From: Aminobacter aminovorans
GTDB taxonomy: Bacteria > Pseudomonadota > Alphaproteobacteria > Rhizobiales > Rhizobiaceae
Reading direction: 5' to 3'
Length of the DNA stretch: 64,000 nucleotides
Assembly: GCF_900445235.1 (NCBI RefSeq)
Contig: NZ_UFSM01000001.1
Span: forward strand, 1,358,501-1,422,500
Part shown: positions 26,713-35,951 of the stretch, one piece after another
Layout: each line of letters starts with the position of its first letter
Position numbering within the stretch: position 1 is the first letter of the stretch
Notes under the pieces: model-generated
What the model saw: only the letters and a program-made list of their open reading frames with translations
Database searches by the model: none
What the model was told of the DNA's origin: nothing
Made by a program: the position numbers and the translations under genes

Positions 26713-28179
26713 ATGTCATTCCTGCTTGTCTTCGCCATCGTACTCGCAATCGGACTGGCGGCCTTCGTGGCCGGCCGGCAAAGGGCGCGTGCGCAGGATG
26801 ATGGAACGGTCAAGCCGCACTCGCGTGCGCACTATCACGGCTGGTGGGCGTTCCTGACTGGCGTCGTTCCGGCCGTTTTGTTTCTCGCCGCCTGGGATAT
26901 CGGCGCGAGTGCCTATCTCAACAGCCATATCCATTCGTCCCTGCCGGCCGATGTCGCCGAGGGCACCGTCGCGCATGAAGATCTGGCCGCCGGCCTTGTC
27001 AAGAGCCTCGCCAACGGGTTGCGCAAGCTCGACGGCCAGACGCTCGGCGCGCTGCCTTCGAGCTTCGCCGAGCTGCAGCCGATGCTCGCAGCAAAGGGCG
27101 TGGCGCTGGCGCCCGACACGCAGGACTACATGATCCCGATCGCCACGGACGCCAACCGCGTCTCCGATCGTCTCGGCATGATCTCCGCCGTCGTTTCGGT
27201 CGGCCTCGCCCTGATCGGTGTCGGTTACGGCTTGAAGGGCATAAGCCCCCGCGCCAGGGCGCGCAACAATGTCGAGAAGGTGATGCTGTGGAGCCTGCTC
27301 GGCGCCTCGACGCTCGCCATCCTGACGACGATCGGCATCGTGCTGTCGATGCTGTTCCAGACCATCGCCTTCTTCGAGAAGGTGCCGCTGAGCAACTTCT
27401 TCTTCGGCACCGTGTGGGACCCGCGTTTCGCCGCCGCCGGTGCAGGCGCCAGCGAAGGCCAGTTCGGCCTGATCCCGCTGCTCGCCGGCACGCTCTACAT
27501 CGCTTTTGTGGCACTGCTCGTCGCTGTGCCGATCGGCCTGATGTCGGCGGTCTATATGTCGGAATACGCAGCCCCCAAGGTGCGCGCGGTTGTCAAGCCG
27601 GCACTCGAGTTGCTCGCCGGCATCCCGACCATCGTCTACGGTATTTTCGCGCTCGTCACGCTCGGACCCTTCCTGCGCGACATCAGCGCAGCCCTGACCG
27701 GCGGCACCCCGTTCATCCAGGCGCAGTCGATCCTGACCGCCGGCCTGGTGATGGGGGTGATGCTGATCCCGGTCGTCTCGTCGCTCTCCGACGACATCAT
27801 TACCGCCGTGCCGCGCGCCATGCGTGACGGCTCGCTCGGCCTTGGCGCTACGCGCTCGGAAACGATCAAGCGCGTCATCCTCCCAGCCGCCTTGCCAGGC
27901 ATCGTCGGTGCCATCCTGCTCACCGCCTCGCGCGCCATCGGCGAAACGATGATCGTGGTGCTGGCGGCCGGCGTCGCGGCGAACCTTACGCTCAATCCTT
28001 TCGAGGCGATGACCACCATCACGGTCAAGATCGTCAACCAGCTGACCGGCGACCTTGAGTTCAATACGCCGCAGACACTGGTGGCCTTCGCGCTCGGCAT
28101 CACGCTGTTCGCGCTGACGCTGGTGATGAACATCGTCGCCCTTTACATCGTCCGGAAGTACCGGGAGCAGTACGAATGA
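26713..28179 (+). CDS. pstC: Phosphate ABC transporter permease PstC
   Basis: Inner-membrane channel subunit partnering PstA. 488 residues, the long rhizobial form: two N-terminal membrane helices and a periplasmic insert of about 130 residues (DVAEGTVAHEDLAAGLVK...) precede the standard BPD permease domain. The EAA-type loop is SLGLGATRSETIKRVILPAA, and TASRAIGETMIVVLAAG is the conserved PstC stretch. It overlaps pstA by four bases (ATGA), so translation is coupled. The start at 26713 is at a weak ribosome-binding site. Confidence 0.94.
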   Translation: MSFLLVFAIVLAIGLAAFVAGRQRARAQDDGTVKPHSRAHYHGWWAFLTGVVPAVLFLAAWDIGASAYLNSHIHSSLPADVAEGTVAHEDLAAGLVKSLANGLRKLDGQTLGALPSSFAELQPMLAAKGVALAPDTQDYMIPIATDANRVSDRLGMISAVVSVGLALIGVGYGLKGISPRARARNNVEKVMLWSLLGASTLAILTTIGIVLSMLFQTIAFFEKVPLSNFFFGTVWDPRFAAAGAGASEGQFGLIPLLAGTLYIAFVALLVAVPIGLMSAVYMSEYAAPKVRAVVKPALELLAGIPTIVYGIFALVTLGPFLRDISAALTGGTPFIQAQSILTAGLVMGVMLIPVVSSLSDDIITAVPRAMRDGSLGLGATRSETIKRVILPAALPGIVGAILLTASRAIGETMIVVLAAGVAANLTLNPFEAMTTITVKIVNQLTGDLEFNTPQTLVAFALGITLFALTLVMNIVALYIVRKYREQYE

Positions 28180-29492
28180 CCGATATTTCGCTCGACACGC
28201 TGACCGCCTCGGCTGCCCGTCCGCGCCGCGACATTGGCCTCAAGAAACGCTACGCCGCCGAACGCCGCTTTCGCCTCTATGGCGTGCTGGCGATCGCCAT
28301 AGGACTGGCCTTCCTGGCTGTGATGCTGACCTCGATCGTCTCAAAGGGCTACACCGCCTTCTGGCAGACGACGGTGACACTGCCGATCAACTTCGACGAG
28401 AAGGTCATCGACCCGTCCAACAAGCGGGCGACCGACCCGAACGTGCTGATCACGGCTAACTATCCCAAGCTTGCCGAGACTGCGCTGATCGAGAAGCTCG
28501 GCATCGACGCCAACGACAAGGCCGAGATACGCAAGCTCAAGGGCTTCCTGTCCGACAGCTCGCGTGTCCAGCTCAGGGCGATCGTCGCCGCCGACCCGTC
28601 GGTGATCGGCACGACGCGCAATGTCGACATCCTCGCCGCCGCAAATCTCGACTCGGCCTTCAAGGGCCAGATCGACCTCGAGGTTCCGGAAAGCCGCCGC
28701 AAGGTGTCGGACCAGCAGGTCGAGTGGATGAACAAGCTCAAGGCCGAAGGTGTCATGGCCGAGCACTTCAACACCGGCCTGTTCAGCTACGGCGCGTCGA
28801 GCCGGCCTGAAACCTCGGGTGTCGGCGTCGCCCTCATCGGTTCGTTCTACATGATGGTGATCGTGCTGCTTCTGGCACTGCCGATCGGCGTGGCCGCCTC
28901 GATCTACCTCGAGGAATTCGCCAAGAAGAGCCGCTTCACCGACCTGATCGAGGTCAACATCAACAACCTCGCCGCCGTGCCGTCGATCGTCTTCGGTCTT
29001 CTGGGCCTGGCTGTGTTCATCAACTTCCTCGGGCTGCCGCGCTCTGCGTCCTTCGTCGGCGGCCTGGTGCTGACGCTGATGACGCTGCCGACCATCATCA
29101 TCGCGACGCGTGCAGCCCTTGCCGCCGTGCCGCCGTCGATCCGCTCGGCAGCACTCGGCCTCGGTGCCTCGAAGATGCAGATGGTGTTCCAGCACATCCT
29201 GCCGCTGGCCGCCCCGGGCATCCTGACCGGCACGATCATCGGCCTGGCGCGTGCGCTCGGCGAGACCGCACCGCTGCTGTTGATCGGCATGGTAGCCTTC
29301 GTCGCCGACTATCCCAAGACGCCTTTCGACCCGGCGACGGCACTGCCGGTGCAGATCTATATGTGGGCGAACGAGGCCGAGCGCGCCTTTGTCGAGCGCA
29401 TGTCGGGCGCCATCATCATCCTTCTGATCTTCCTCATGGCGATGAACATCGTCGCCATCGTCCTGCGCCGCCGCTTTGAGCGCCGCTGGTAG
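28176..29492 (+). CDS. pstA: Phosphate ABC transporter permease PstA
   Basis: 438 residues, again the long alphaproteobacterial form. One N-terminal helix (LYGVLAIAIGLAFLAVMLTS) is followed by a periplasmic insert of about 150 residues (TLPINFDEKVIDPSNKRATD...) and then the permease core with six helices. The EAA loop is AALGLGASKMQMVFQHILPL, and LARALGETAPLLLIGM is the conserved PstA pattern. Coupled to pstC by the ATGA overlap. Confidence 0.94.
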   Translation: MTDISLDTLTASAARPRRDIGLKKRYAAERRFRLYGVLAIAIGLAFLAVMLTSIVSKGYTAFWQTTVTLPINFDEKVIDPSNKRATDPNVLITANYPKLAETALIEKLGIDANDKAEIRKLKGFLSDSSRVQLRAIVAADPSVIGTTRNVDILAAANLDSAFKGQIDLEVPESRRKVSDQQVEWMNKLKAEGVMAEHFNTGLFSYGASSRPETSGVGVALIGSFYMMVIVLLLALPIGVAASIYLEEFAKKSRFTDLIEVNINNLAAVPSIVFGLLGLAVFINFLGLPRSASFVGGLVLTLMTLPTIIIATRAALAAVPPSIRSAALGLGASKMQMVFQHILPLAAPGILTGTIIGLARALGETAPLLLIGMVAFVADYPKTPFDPATALPVQIYMWANEAERAFVERMSGAIIILLIFLMAMNIVAIVLRRRFERRW

Positions 29493-29516
29493 GGCATGGA
29501 CAAGGAGCATCCTGCT

Positions 29517-30341
29517 ATGAACATCATGACCGAAAAATCCCTCGACGACGCGGTGAACGCTGAGATGAACGCCAGAACGAACGAAATCATCAAGATGCGC
29601 GGCGACAAGGTGACAGTGCACTATGGCGACAAGCAAGCGCTGTTCGGCGTCGACCTCGATGTCCGCCAGAACCAGGTGACGGCACTGATCGGCCCGTCGG
29701 GGTGTGGCAAGTCGACATTCCTGCGCTGCCTCAACCGGATGAACGACACCATCGACAGCGCCAGCGTCGGCGGCAAGATCACTCTCGACAACGAAGACAT
29801 CTACGATCCCAAGATCGACGTGGTCGAACTGCGTGCCCGTGTCGGCATGGTGTTCCAGAAGCCGAACCCGTTCCCGAAGTCGATCTACGAAAATGTCGCT
29901 TATGGCCCGCGTATCCATGGCCTTGCCAAGAACAAGGCCGAGCTCGACATTATCGTTGAGAAGAGCCTGCAGAAAGCCGCCCTGTGGAACGAGGCCAAGG
30001 ACCGCCTCAACGAGCCAGGCACTGGCCTGTCGGGCGGCCAGCAGCAGCGGCTGTGCATCGCGCGCGCCATCGCCGTCTCCCCCGAGGTGATCCTGATGGA
30101 CGAGCCCTGCTCGGCGCTCGATCCGATCGCTACCGCGAAGGTCGAAGAGCTGATCGACGAACTGCGCGAGAACTACACGATCGTCATCGTCACCCACTCG
30201 ATGCAGCAGGCGGCACGCGTGTCGCAGCGTACGGCGATGTTCCATCTCGGCTATCTCGTCGAGGAAGGCCCGACCGACAAGATGTTCACCAACCCCGACG
30301 ACAAGCGGACGCAGGACTACATTACCGGCCGCTTCGGCTGA
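29517..30341 (+). CDS. pstB: Phosphate ABC transporter ATP-binding protein PstB
   Basis: Drives the Pst system. Walker [10 protein letters not shown], the Q-loop in [12 protein letters not shown], the ABC signature [10 protein letters not shown], Walker [14 protein letters not shown] and the switch His in [11 protein letters not shown] are all present. Start 29517 (MNIMTEK) has AAGGAG nine bases upstream; ATG 29496 would add seven residues and overlaps that ribosome-binding site. Normal family length at 274 residues. Confidence 0.95.
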   Translation: MNIMTEKSLDDAVNAEMNARTNEIIKMRGDKVTVHYGDKQALFGVDLDVRQNQVTALIGPSGCGKSTFLRCLNRMNDTIDSASVGGKITLDNEDIYDPKIDVVELRARVGMVFQKPNPFPKSIYENVAYGPRIHGLAKNKAELDIIVEKSLQKAALWNEAKDRLNEPGTGLSGGQQQRLCIARAIAVSPEVILMDEPCSALDPIATAKVEELIDELRENYTIVIVTHSMQQAARVSQRTAMFHLGYLVEEGPTDKMFTNPDDKRTQDYITGRFG

Positions 30342-30380
30342 GTGAGTTTGCGCCGCCGCACACGAGACGAGGAAGAAATC

Positions 30381-31085
30381 ATGGGCGAACATACAGTCCG
30401 GTCCTTTGACGAGGAACTCCAGCACGTCGACCAGCTCATCCGCGACATGGGCGATCTCGCCGGCGCGATGGTGGCAGGCGCCATCCGCGCGCTTCTGTCG
30501 TCCGACCAGGCGCTGGCGCAGAACGTCGTTGCCGATGACACGATCATGGATGCCAAGCAGCGCGATCTCGACAATTCGGCGATCACGCTGATCGCCAAGC
30601 GCCAGCCGATGGCGCAGGACCTGCGCGCCGTCGTCGGCGCAATCCGCATGGCGGGCGATCTCGAGCGCATCGGCGACCTTGCCAAGAACATCGCCAAGCG
30701 TGTAGGCGCCGTCGGCCAGTCGCCGACGCCGCGCAACCTCTCGCATTCGATCGACGCGATGGCGCAACTGGTGCTCGGCCAGGTTCGCGGCGTCGTCGAT
30801 CTCTATGTCGCGCGCCAGGCCGAGGGCCTGAAGGATCTGCGCGCCGACGACCAGAAGATCGACATCCAGTACACCGCCGTGTTCCGCGAACTCCTGACCT
30901 ACATGATGGAAGATCCGCGCAACATCACGGCCTGCACGCATCTGCTGTTCTGCGCCAAGAATCTCGAGCGTATCGGCGACCATGTCACCAACATCGCCGA
31001 GAACGCCTATTTCGTCGTGACAGGTACGCAGCTGCCGCTGAACCGGCCCAAGGTCGACGAGACCACGACGACGGTTCCGGCCTGA
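30381..31085 (+). CDS. phoU: Phosphate signalling protein PhoU
   Basis: Negative regulator that connects Pst to the PhoR-PhoB pair. 234 residues made of two three-helix bundles with metal-binding motifs of the E/DxxxD type: AGDLERIGDLAKNIAKR in the first half and CAKNLERIGDHVTNIAENAY in the second. Start 30381 has GAGGAAGA upstream. It follows pstB by 39 bases. No phoR lies in the cluster. Confidence 0.95.
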   Translation: MGEHTVRSFDEELQHVDQLIRDMGDLAGAMVAGAIRALLSSDQALAQNVVADDTIMDAKQRDLDNSAITLIAKRQPMAQDLRAVVGAIRMAGDLERIGDLAKNIAKRVGAVGQSPTPRNLSHSIDAMAQLVLGQVRGVVDLYVARQAEGLKDLRADDQKIDIQYTAVFRELLTYMMEDPRNITACTHLLFCAKNLERIGDHVTNIAENAYFVVTGTQLPLNRPKVDETTTTVPA

Positions 31086-31183
31086 GCATTTCCGCAACCG
31101 CATGCGTTTGGCGCGGGGGCGCTGCATAGGTTAAATCAGCGTATGGTCCGGAAGCGACCATGCGCCAGGACAAGGTATAGCCG

Positions 31184-31873
31184 ATGATCGCTCCCAAGGT
31201 CATGGTCGTCGAAGACGAAGAGCCGCTGGGCGTGCTGCTTCGCTACAATCTCGAATCCGAAGGTTACCAGGTCGAGGTCGTCACGCGTGGCGACGAGGCC
31301 GAGATCCGGCTCCAGGAAAACGTGCCCGATCTTCTGGTGCTCGACTGGATGGTGCCGGCGCTGTCAGGCATCGAACTGTGCCGCCGGCTCAGGATGCGGC
31401 CAGACACCGAACGCCTGCCGATCATCATGCTGACCGCGCGCGGCGAAGAGAGCGACCGCGTGCGCGGGCTTTCGACCGGCGCCGACGACTATCTGGTCAA
31501 ACCGTTCTCGACGCCGGAGTTCATGGCGCGCGTCAAGGCGCTGCTTCGCCGGGCCAAGCCCGAGGTGCTGTCGTCGGTGCTCAAGGTCGGCGACATCATG
31601 CTCGACCGCGAGTCGCATCGGGTCTACCGCAAGAAGAGCGAGATCAAGCTCGGCCCGACCGAGTTCCGCCTGCTCGAATTCATGATGCGGCATCCGGGCC
31701 GGGTGTTCTCACGCAGCCAGTTGCTCGACAATGTCTGGGGCGAGACGATCTACATCGACGAGCGCACCGTCGACGTCCATGTCGGACGCCTGCGCAAGGC
31801 GGTCAACAACGGCCGCATGCCCGACGTGATCCGCACCATCCGCGGTGCCGGCTACGCGATCCGCGAAGACTAG
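31184..31873 (+). CDS. phoB: Phosphate regulon response regulator PhoB
   Basis: OmpR-type transcription factor that binds Pho boxes. The receiver domain starts VMVVEDEEPLG, with the phospho-acceptor Asp in LLVLDWMVPALSG (about residue 54) and the Lys in YLVKPF. The C-terminal winged helix shows LGPTEFRLLEFMMRHPGRVF and ERTVDVHVGRLRKA. 229 residues, full length. About 100 bases separate it from phoU, so it could share the pst transcript or have a weak own promoter. The cognate kinase is not next to it. Confidence 0.95.
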   Translation: MIAPKVMVVEDEEPLGVLLRYNLESEGYQVEVVTRGDEAEIRLQENVPDLLVLDWMVPALSGIELCRRLRMRPDTERLPIIMLTARGEESDRVRGLSTGADDYLVKPFSTPEFMARVKALLRRAKPEVLSSVLKVGDIMLDRESHRVYRKKSEIKLGPTEFRLLEFMMRHPGRVFSRSQLLDNVWGETIYIDERTVDVHVGRLRKAVNNGRMPDVIRTIRGAGYAIRED

Positions 31874-31902
31874 AGACCACGCCTTGTCCGTTTCGCCCCA
31901 GG

Positions 31903-33144
31903 CTAGGCGCCGTCGGTATCGGCGCGGCGTGGGGCGGTGCCTGCGGCAAAGATCTCCTGATCGACGGCAAGCAGGGCGCGCATCATCGCGCCTTCCCGCT
32001 TGAGCGGAACCTCGTTGGGTTCGGTGTCGAACGAGATCGCTTTCGAGTGCAGCCCGCCTGCCGTCTTGGCGATGGCTGCGCGTACATGCGGCTCCATGAT
32101 GTCGAAGGCCGTTGCGCCGACGCCGACGAAGGCGAGGGGGGCGGGGTCGAACAAGGCGAACATCGAGCCTAAACCGAAGCCGATCGCCTCACCGGCCTTG
32201 CGGAAGGCCTCGCGCTCGGGACCGTCATGGTCGCGGGCGGCGTCGGCAATCGCTCTGATGTCGTCGTCGGACAGGTCGGCCAGAGGCTCGGCATTCTCGT
32301 CGCCAATTCTGGCGTTGCGCCAGATGGCGTAGTTGCCGGCATAAGCCTCGATGCAGCCGCGGCGGCCGCAGCGGCAGAGCGCGCCGTCCGGTCGGTGGAC
32401 CATGTGGCCGAACTCTGCGCCCGACGATTGCGTGCCGGTAAACAGCTCGCCCTTGACGACCAGGCCCATGCCGATGCCGTGCGACAGAAGGATGGCGATG
32501 AAATCGTCGCGATAGCGCACCGGGTCGCGCCAACGCAGCGCTTCGGCGATCATGTTGCAATCGTTTTCGACCGACACCGGTACGCCGAATTCCTTCTCGA
32601 ACCGGTCGGCGAAAGGCAGGTCGTCATGCTCGGTGATCGGCGACCACAACAGCTTGCGCGAAGCGGCATCGGTGATGCCCTGGACAGCCATGGCGATGCG
32701 CAGCACCGGCCCGCCGGAAGCAGCAGCATCGTCGATCAGGCGGCGGATCATGGCGCTGCACTCGTCGAGCAATGCCTCCGCGGTCATCTTCTGGGTCACC
32801 AGCCGCTTCGTTTCCTCTGCGGTCGTGTTGCCGGCATAGTCGATGACGGCGGCCGACAGGCTGTTGAGCGAGAGCACGATGGCAACGATCGACGCGGCAT
32901 TGGGTTCGAGCATCAGCCCAACCTGCGGCCGGCCCCGCTTCATCGAAACCGGCTCGCTGACCTTGGCTTCAGCAAGGATGCCTTCCGATATGAGATCGGA
33001 GGAAATCGTCGAGATCGTCGAGTGGCTGAGGCCGGTGGTGGCGGCGATTTCGGTGCGCGACGGCTGGCTGGCACGGCGAACAGCGGATATAACCATGGCG
33101 CGGTTGCGCCGTCTCAGATCGTCGTGACGTATGCCGACCGACAT
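31903..33144 (-). CDS. ROK-family transcriptional regulator, XylR-like
   Basis: Repressor with an N-terminal winged helix (RTEIAATTGLSHSTISTISS, about 30-50) and a C-terminal ROK sugar-kinase-like domain. The ROK zinc motif is seen as CRCGRRGCIEAYAG, preceded by GAEFGHM. 413 residues, normal length. Start 33144 has CGGGAGGAAG upstream. It is transcribed away from xylFHG, and two similar palindromes flank the xylF promoter between them, so it very probably represses that operon and perhaps itself, with D-xylose or a related sugar as inducer (inference). Confidence 0.9.
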   Translation of the reverse strand: MSVGIRHDDLRRRNRAMVISAVRRASQPSRTEIAATTGLSHSTISTISSDLISEGILAEAKVSEPVSMKRGRPQVGLMLEPNAASIVAIVLSLNSLSAAVIDYAGNTTAEETKRLVTQKMTAEALLDECSAMIRRLIDDAAASGGPVLRIAMAVQGITDAASRKLLWSPITEHDDLPFADRFEKEFGVPVSVENDCNMIAEALRWRDPVRYRDDFIAILLSHGIGMGLVVKGELFTGTQSSGAEFGHMVHRPDGALCRCGRRGCIEAYAGNYAIWRNARIGDENAEPLADLSDDDIRAIADAARDHDGPEREAFRKAGEAIGFGLGSMFALFDPAPLAFVGVGATAFDIMEPHVRAAIAKTAGGLHSKAISFDTEPNEVPLKREGAMMRALLAVDQEIFAAGTAPRRADTDGA

Positions 33145-33243
33145 GTGCTCGTCTTCCTCCCGGCGAAGCGCTGCCCTTCTTAAGCGGCAGTCCCTTACGC
33201 GCCAAGCGATTGTGACAGAGCCCACGCCAATTGTCTCTATTTA

Positions 33244-33258
33244 TTTCGATCCTCGAAA
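33244..33258. promoter_or_regulatory. ROK operator candidate, upstream copy
   Basis: Imperfect inverted repeat TTTCGAT-C-CTCGAAA, centre 33251, with A/T flanks. One mismatch relative to the better downstream copy. Confidence 0.65.
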
Positions 33259-33285
33259 AAAATAGAGATCCCACGCGAAACCATG

Positions 33286-33314
33286 TTGACAGTGACGGGC
33301 CATTGCGTCAGTAT
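33286..33314 (+). promoter_or_regulatory. Putative xylF promoter
   Basis: TTGACA at 33286-33291 and CAGTAT at 33309-33314 with a 17-base spacer. The weak -10 box runs into the second ROK operator. Confidence 0.5.
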
Positions 33315-33334
33315 TTTTTCGAGGCTCGAAAAAA
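33314..33334. promoter_or_regulatory. ROK operator candidate, promoter-overlapping copy
   Basis: Perfect inverted repeat, arms TTTTTTCGAG and CTCGAAAAAA around a single G (centre 33324). It is 73 bases, almost exactly seven helical turns, from the upstream copy and overlaps the putative -10 box. Confidence 0.75.
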
Positions 33335-33393
33335 AGAGCTTCTCCAAGGGCTATCGCGAAGTAGGCGCGCCCATTGGGCGCAGGGAGGAAATA

Positions 33394-34434
33394 ATGAAAA
33401 AGTTTACCACCGCCATCCTGGCGGGTGTTGCCATGACTCTGTCGCTTACGGCAGGGGCTTCGGCAAAGGACAAGGTCATCGGTGTCTCCTGGTCGAACTT
33501 CCAGGAAGAGCGCTGGAAGACCGATGAAGCCGCCATGAAGGCCGCCATCGAGGCCGCCGGCGACAAGTACATTTCGGCTGACGCGCAGTCGTCGCCGGCC
33601 AAGCAGCTGACCGACGTCGAGAGCCTGATCTCGCAGGGCGCCAACGCCCTGATCATCCTCGCTCAGGACGCCTCGGCCATCGGACCGGCCGTCGACAAGG
33701 CCGTCGCCGAAGGCATTCCTGTTGTCGGCTACGACCGCCTGATCGAGAACAAGGACGCGTTCTACCTGACCTTCGACAACAAGGAAGTCGGACGCATGCA
33801 GGCCAAGGGCGTGTTCGCCGCCAAGCCTGAAGGCAACTACGTCTTCATCAAGGGCAGCGGTGCAGATCCGAACGCCGACTTCCTGTTCGCCGGCCAGATG
33901 GAAGTGCTCAAGGAAGCCGTCGACGCCGGCAAGATCAAGAATGTCGGCGAAGCTTATACTGACGGCTGGCTGCCGGCCAACGCCCAGAAGAACATGGAGC
34001 AGTTCCTCACCGCCAACGACAACAAGATCGATGCGGTCGTGGCTTCTAACGACGGTACCGCCGGCGGCGCCATCGCAGCGCTCCAGGCACAGGGCCTTGC
34101 CGGCTCGGTGCCGGTTTCCGGCCAGGACGGCGACCATGCCGCGCTGAACCGCATCGCGCTCGGCACCCAGACCGTTTCGGTCTGGAAGGATGCGCGCGAA
34201 CTCGGCAAGAGCGCGGCCGAAATCGCCTCGCAGCTCGCCGATGGCAAGAAGATGGAAGAGATCGCCAACGTCACCAAGTTCAAGACGCCTGGTGGCCTCG
34301 AGCTCAACTCGGTCTTCCTGACGCCGGTTGCGATCACCAAGGACAATCTCAACGTCGTCATCGACGCCGGTTGGGTTGGCAAGGACGTCGTCTGCCAGGG
34401 CGTGGCAGCGGGTTCGGTCGCAGCCTGCAACTAA
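33394..34434 (+). CDS. xylF: Sugar ABC transporter substrate-binding protein, XylF-like
   Basis: Periplasmic D-xylose-type binding protein. Signal peptide at 1-24 ([12 protein letters not shown]). The XylF pattern is seen in [20 protein letters not shown], the ligand loop [20 protein letters not shown] and [14 protein letters not shown]. 346 residues, normal length. Strong ribosome-binding site CAGGGAGGAAATA. It is followed by a hairpin that probably limits read-through into xylH. Sugar specificity is inferred from family resemblance; no xylA/xylB lies in the window. Confidence 0.9.
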   Translation: MKKFTTAILAGVAMTLSLTAGASAKDKVIGVSWSNFQEERWKTDEAAMKAAIEAAGDKYISADAQSSPAKQLTDVESLISQGANALIILAQDASAIGPAVDKAVAEGIPVVGYDRLIENKDAFYLTFDNKEVGRMQAKGVFAAKPEGNYVFIKGSGADPNADFLFAGQMEVLKEAVDAGKIKNVGEAYTDGWLPANAQKNMEQFLTANDNKIDAVVASNDGTAGGAIAALQAQGLAGSVPVSGQDGDHAALNRIALGTQTVSVWKDARELGKSAAEIASQLADGKKMEEIANVTKFKTPGGLELNSVFLTPVAITKDNLNVVIDAGWVGKDVVCQGVAAGSVAACN

Positions 34435-34459
34435 CATCGGCCGAGTCCGACAGGAGAAG

Positions 34460-34487
34460 CGCCGCGGTTCAATGACCGCGGCGTTTT
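34460..34487 (+). terminator. Attenuating hairpin after xylF
   Basis: Stem CGCCGCGGT/ACCGCGGCG with loop TCAATG followed by TTTT. It lies inside the operon, 25 bases after the xylF stop, so it should give partial termination and an excess of binding protein. Confidence 0.75.
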
Positions 34488-34577
34488 CCCAAAACGCCCG
34501 CTTCATGACATGGCATATTGACCCTATCATGCGCACACCGGCCGCCGCGAAGACGGCTGTTCGGTCGGGAGGTAACT

Positions 34578-35930
34578 ATGACAGACACGACTTCCAACGT
34601 GCCGGCGGACCGCGCGCGAACGACGGAGCTCAGCCCGATCGGGCGTTTCCTCAAGGCAACCGAGATCGATACGCGCATGCTCGGCATGATCGGCGCGCTG
34701 TTGCTGATCTGGGTAGGGTTGCAGGTGATTTCGAGCCTGCGCCTCGGCGTCAACCCGTTCGATTTCGACAGCCGCACCTTTCTGACCGCACGCAACCTGT
34801 GGAACCTGTCGGTGCAGGCGTCGGCCGTTGCGATCATGGCGACCGGCATGGTGCTGGTCATCGTGATGCGCAACATCGACCTGTCGGTCGGCTCGGCCGA
34901 AGGCCTGATCGGCATGGTCATGGGCTTTGCCCAGGTGCACTTCCTTGTCAAAGCCATCGGTCTCGAACTCGGTAATCCGTGGATCTGGGCATTGGCACTC
35001 GTCATCGGCATCACACTCGGCTTGCTGATCGGCGCGCTGCAGGGTTTCGTCATCGCCTATATGGAGGTTCCTGCCTTCATCGTGACGCTGGGCGGACTGC
35101 TGGTCTGGCGCGGCGCAGCCTGGTGGGTGACCTCAGGCCAGACGATTGCGCCGCTCGATGCGACCTTCCAGCTCATGGGCGGTGGTCCGCAGGGCGCCAT
35201 CGGTGCGACATGGAGCTGGATCGTTGGTCTCGTTGCATGCCTGGCAGTGGTGTTGCTGCTGCTGCGTGGCCGCCAGCAACGCAAGCGCTTCAAGTTCCCG
35301 CTGCGGCCGCTCTGGGCCGAGGCATTTCTCGGCACTGTTACCTGCGGCGTCATCCTCGGTGCAATCTGGATTGCAAATTCCTACCCGTGGCCGATCGGCA
35401 TCGTGCGCCGCTATGCCGAGGCCAACGGCATCACCGTTCCCGAAGGTGGGCTGTTCATCGCCCATGGCATTGCCATTCCCGTGCTGATCGCTGTGGCCGT
35501 GGGCATCGTCATGACCTTCGTCACCAACCGCACCCGCTTCGGTCGTTATGTCTTCGCCATCGGCGGCAATCCCGAGGCGGCCAACCTGGCCGGCATCAAC
35601 ACGCGCTGGATCACCATGAAGGTGTTCATGATCATGGGCGTGTTGGCAGCGATCAGCGCCGCTGTCTCCAGTGCGCGCCTGAACTCCGCCACCAATTCGC
35701 TAGGCACGCTGGACGAACTGCTGGTCATCGCGGCAGCCGTCATCGGCGGCACCTCGCTCGCAGGCGGCTCCGGCACCGTTGCTGGTGCCATGCTGGGTGC
35801 CCTTTTGATGCAGTCGCTGCAGTCGGGCATGGTGCTGCTCAACATCGACACGCCGTTGCAGAACATCGTCGTCGGCTTGGTGCTGGTCGTGGCCGTCTGG
35901 CTCGACACGCTCTACCGCAAGCGCGTCTAA
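34578..35930 (+). CDS. xylH: Sugar ABC transporter permease, XylH-like
   Basis: 450-residue inner-membrane permease of the RbsC/XylH class with about ten or more hydrophobic helices. Conserved stretches: VMRNIDLSVGSAEGLIG, the periplasmic-loop motif GYMEVPAFIVTLGGLLVWRG read here as AYMEVPAFIVTLGG, and the C-terminal AIGGNPEAANLAGI (EAA-like coupling loop) and SLAGGSGTVAGAMLGALLM. Longer than RbsC, as usual for XylH. Start 34578 has GGGAGGTAAC upstream. Part of xylFHG. Confidence 0.9.
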   Translation: MTDTTSNVPADRARTTELSPIGRFLKATEIDTRMLGMIGALLLIWVGLQVISSLRLGVNPFDFDSRTFLTARNLWNLSVQASAVAIMATGMVLVIVMRNIDLSVGSAEGLIGMVMGFAQVHFLVKAIGLELGNPWIWALALVIGITLGLLIGALQGFVIAYMEVPAFIVTLGGLLVWRGAAWWVTSGQTIAPLDATFQLMGGGPQGAIGATWSWIVGLVACLAVVLLLLRGRQQRKRFKFPLRPLWAEAFLGTVTCGVILGAIWIANSYPWPIGIVRRYAEANGITVPEGGLFIAHGIAIPVLIAVAVGIVMTFVTNRTRFGRYVFAIGGNPEAANLAGINTRWITMKVFMIMGVLAAISAAVSSARLNSATNSLGTLDELLVIAAAVIGGTSLAGGSGTVAGAMLGALLMQSLQSGMVLLNIDTPLQNIVVGLVLVVAVWLDTLYRKRV

Positions 35931-35951
35931 CGAAAACCGGGAGCCAAGATC

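Noticed and set aside
28341..31127. A 928-codon minus-strand frame across pstA-pstB-phoU
   Set aside because: It lies opposite three well-supported genes and has no recognisable domain.
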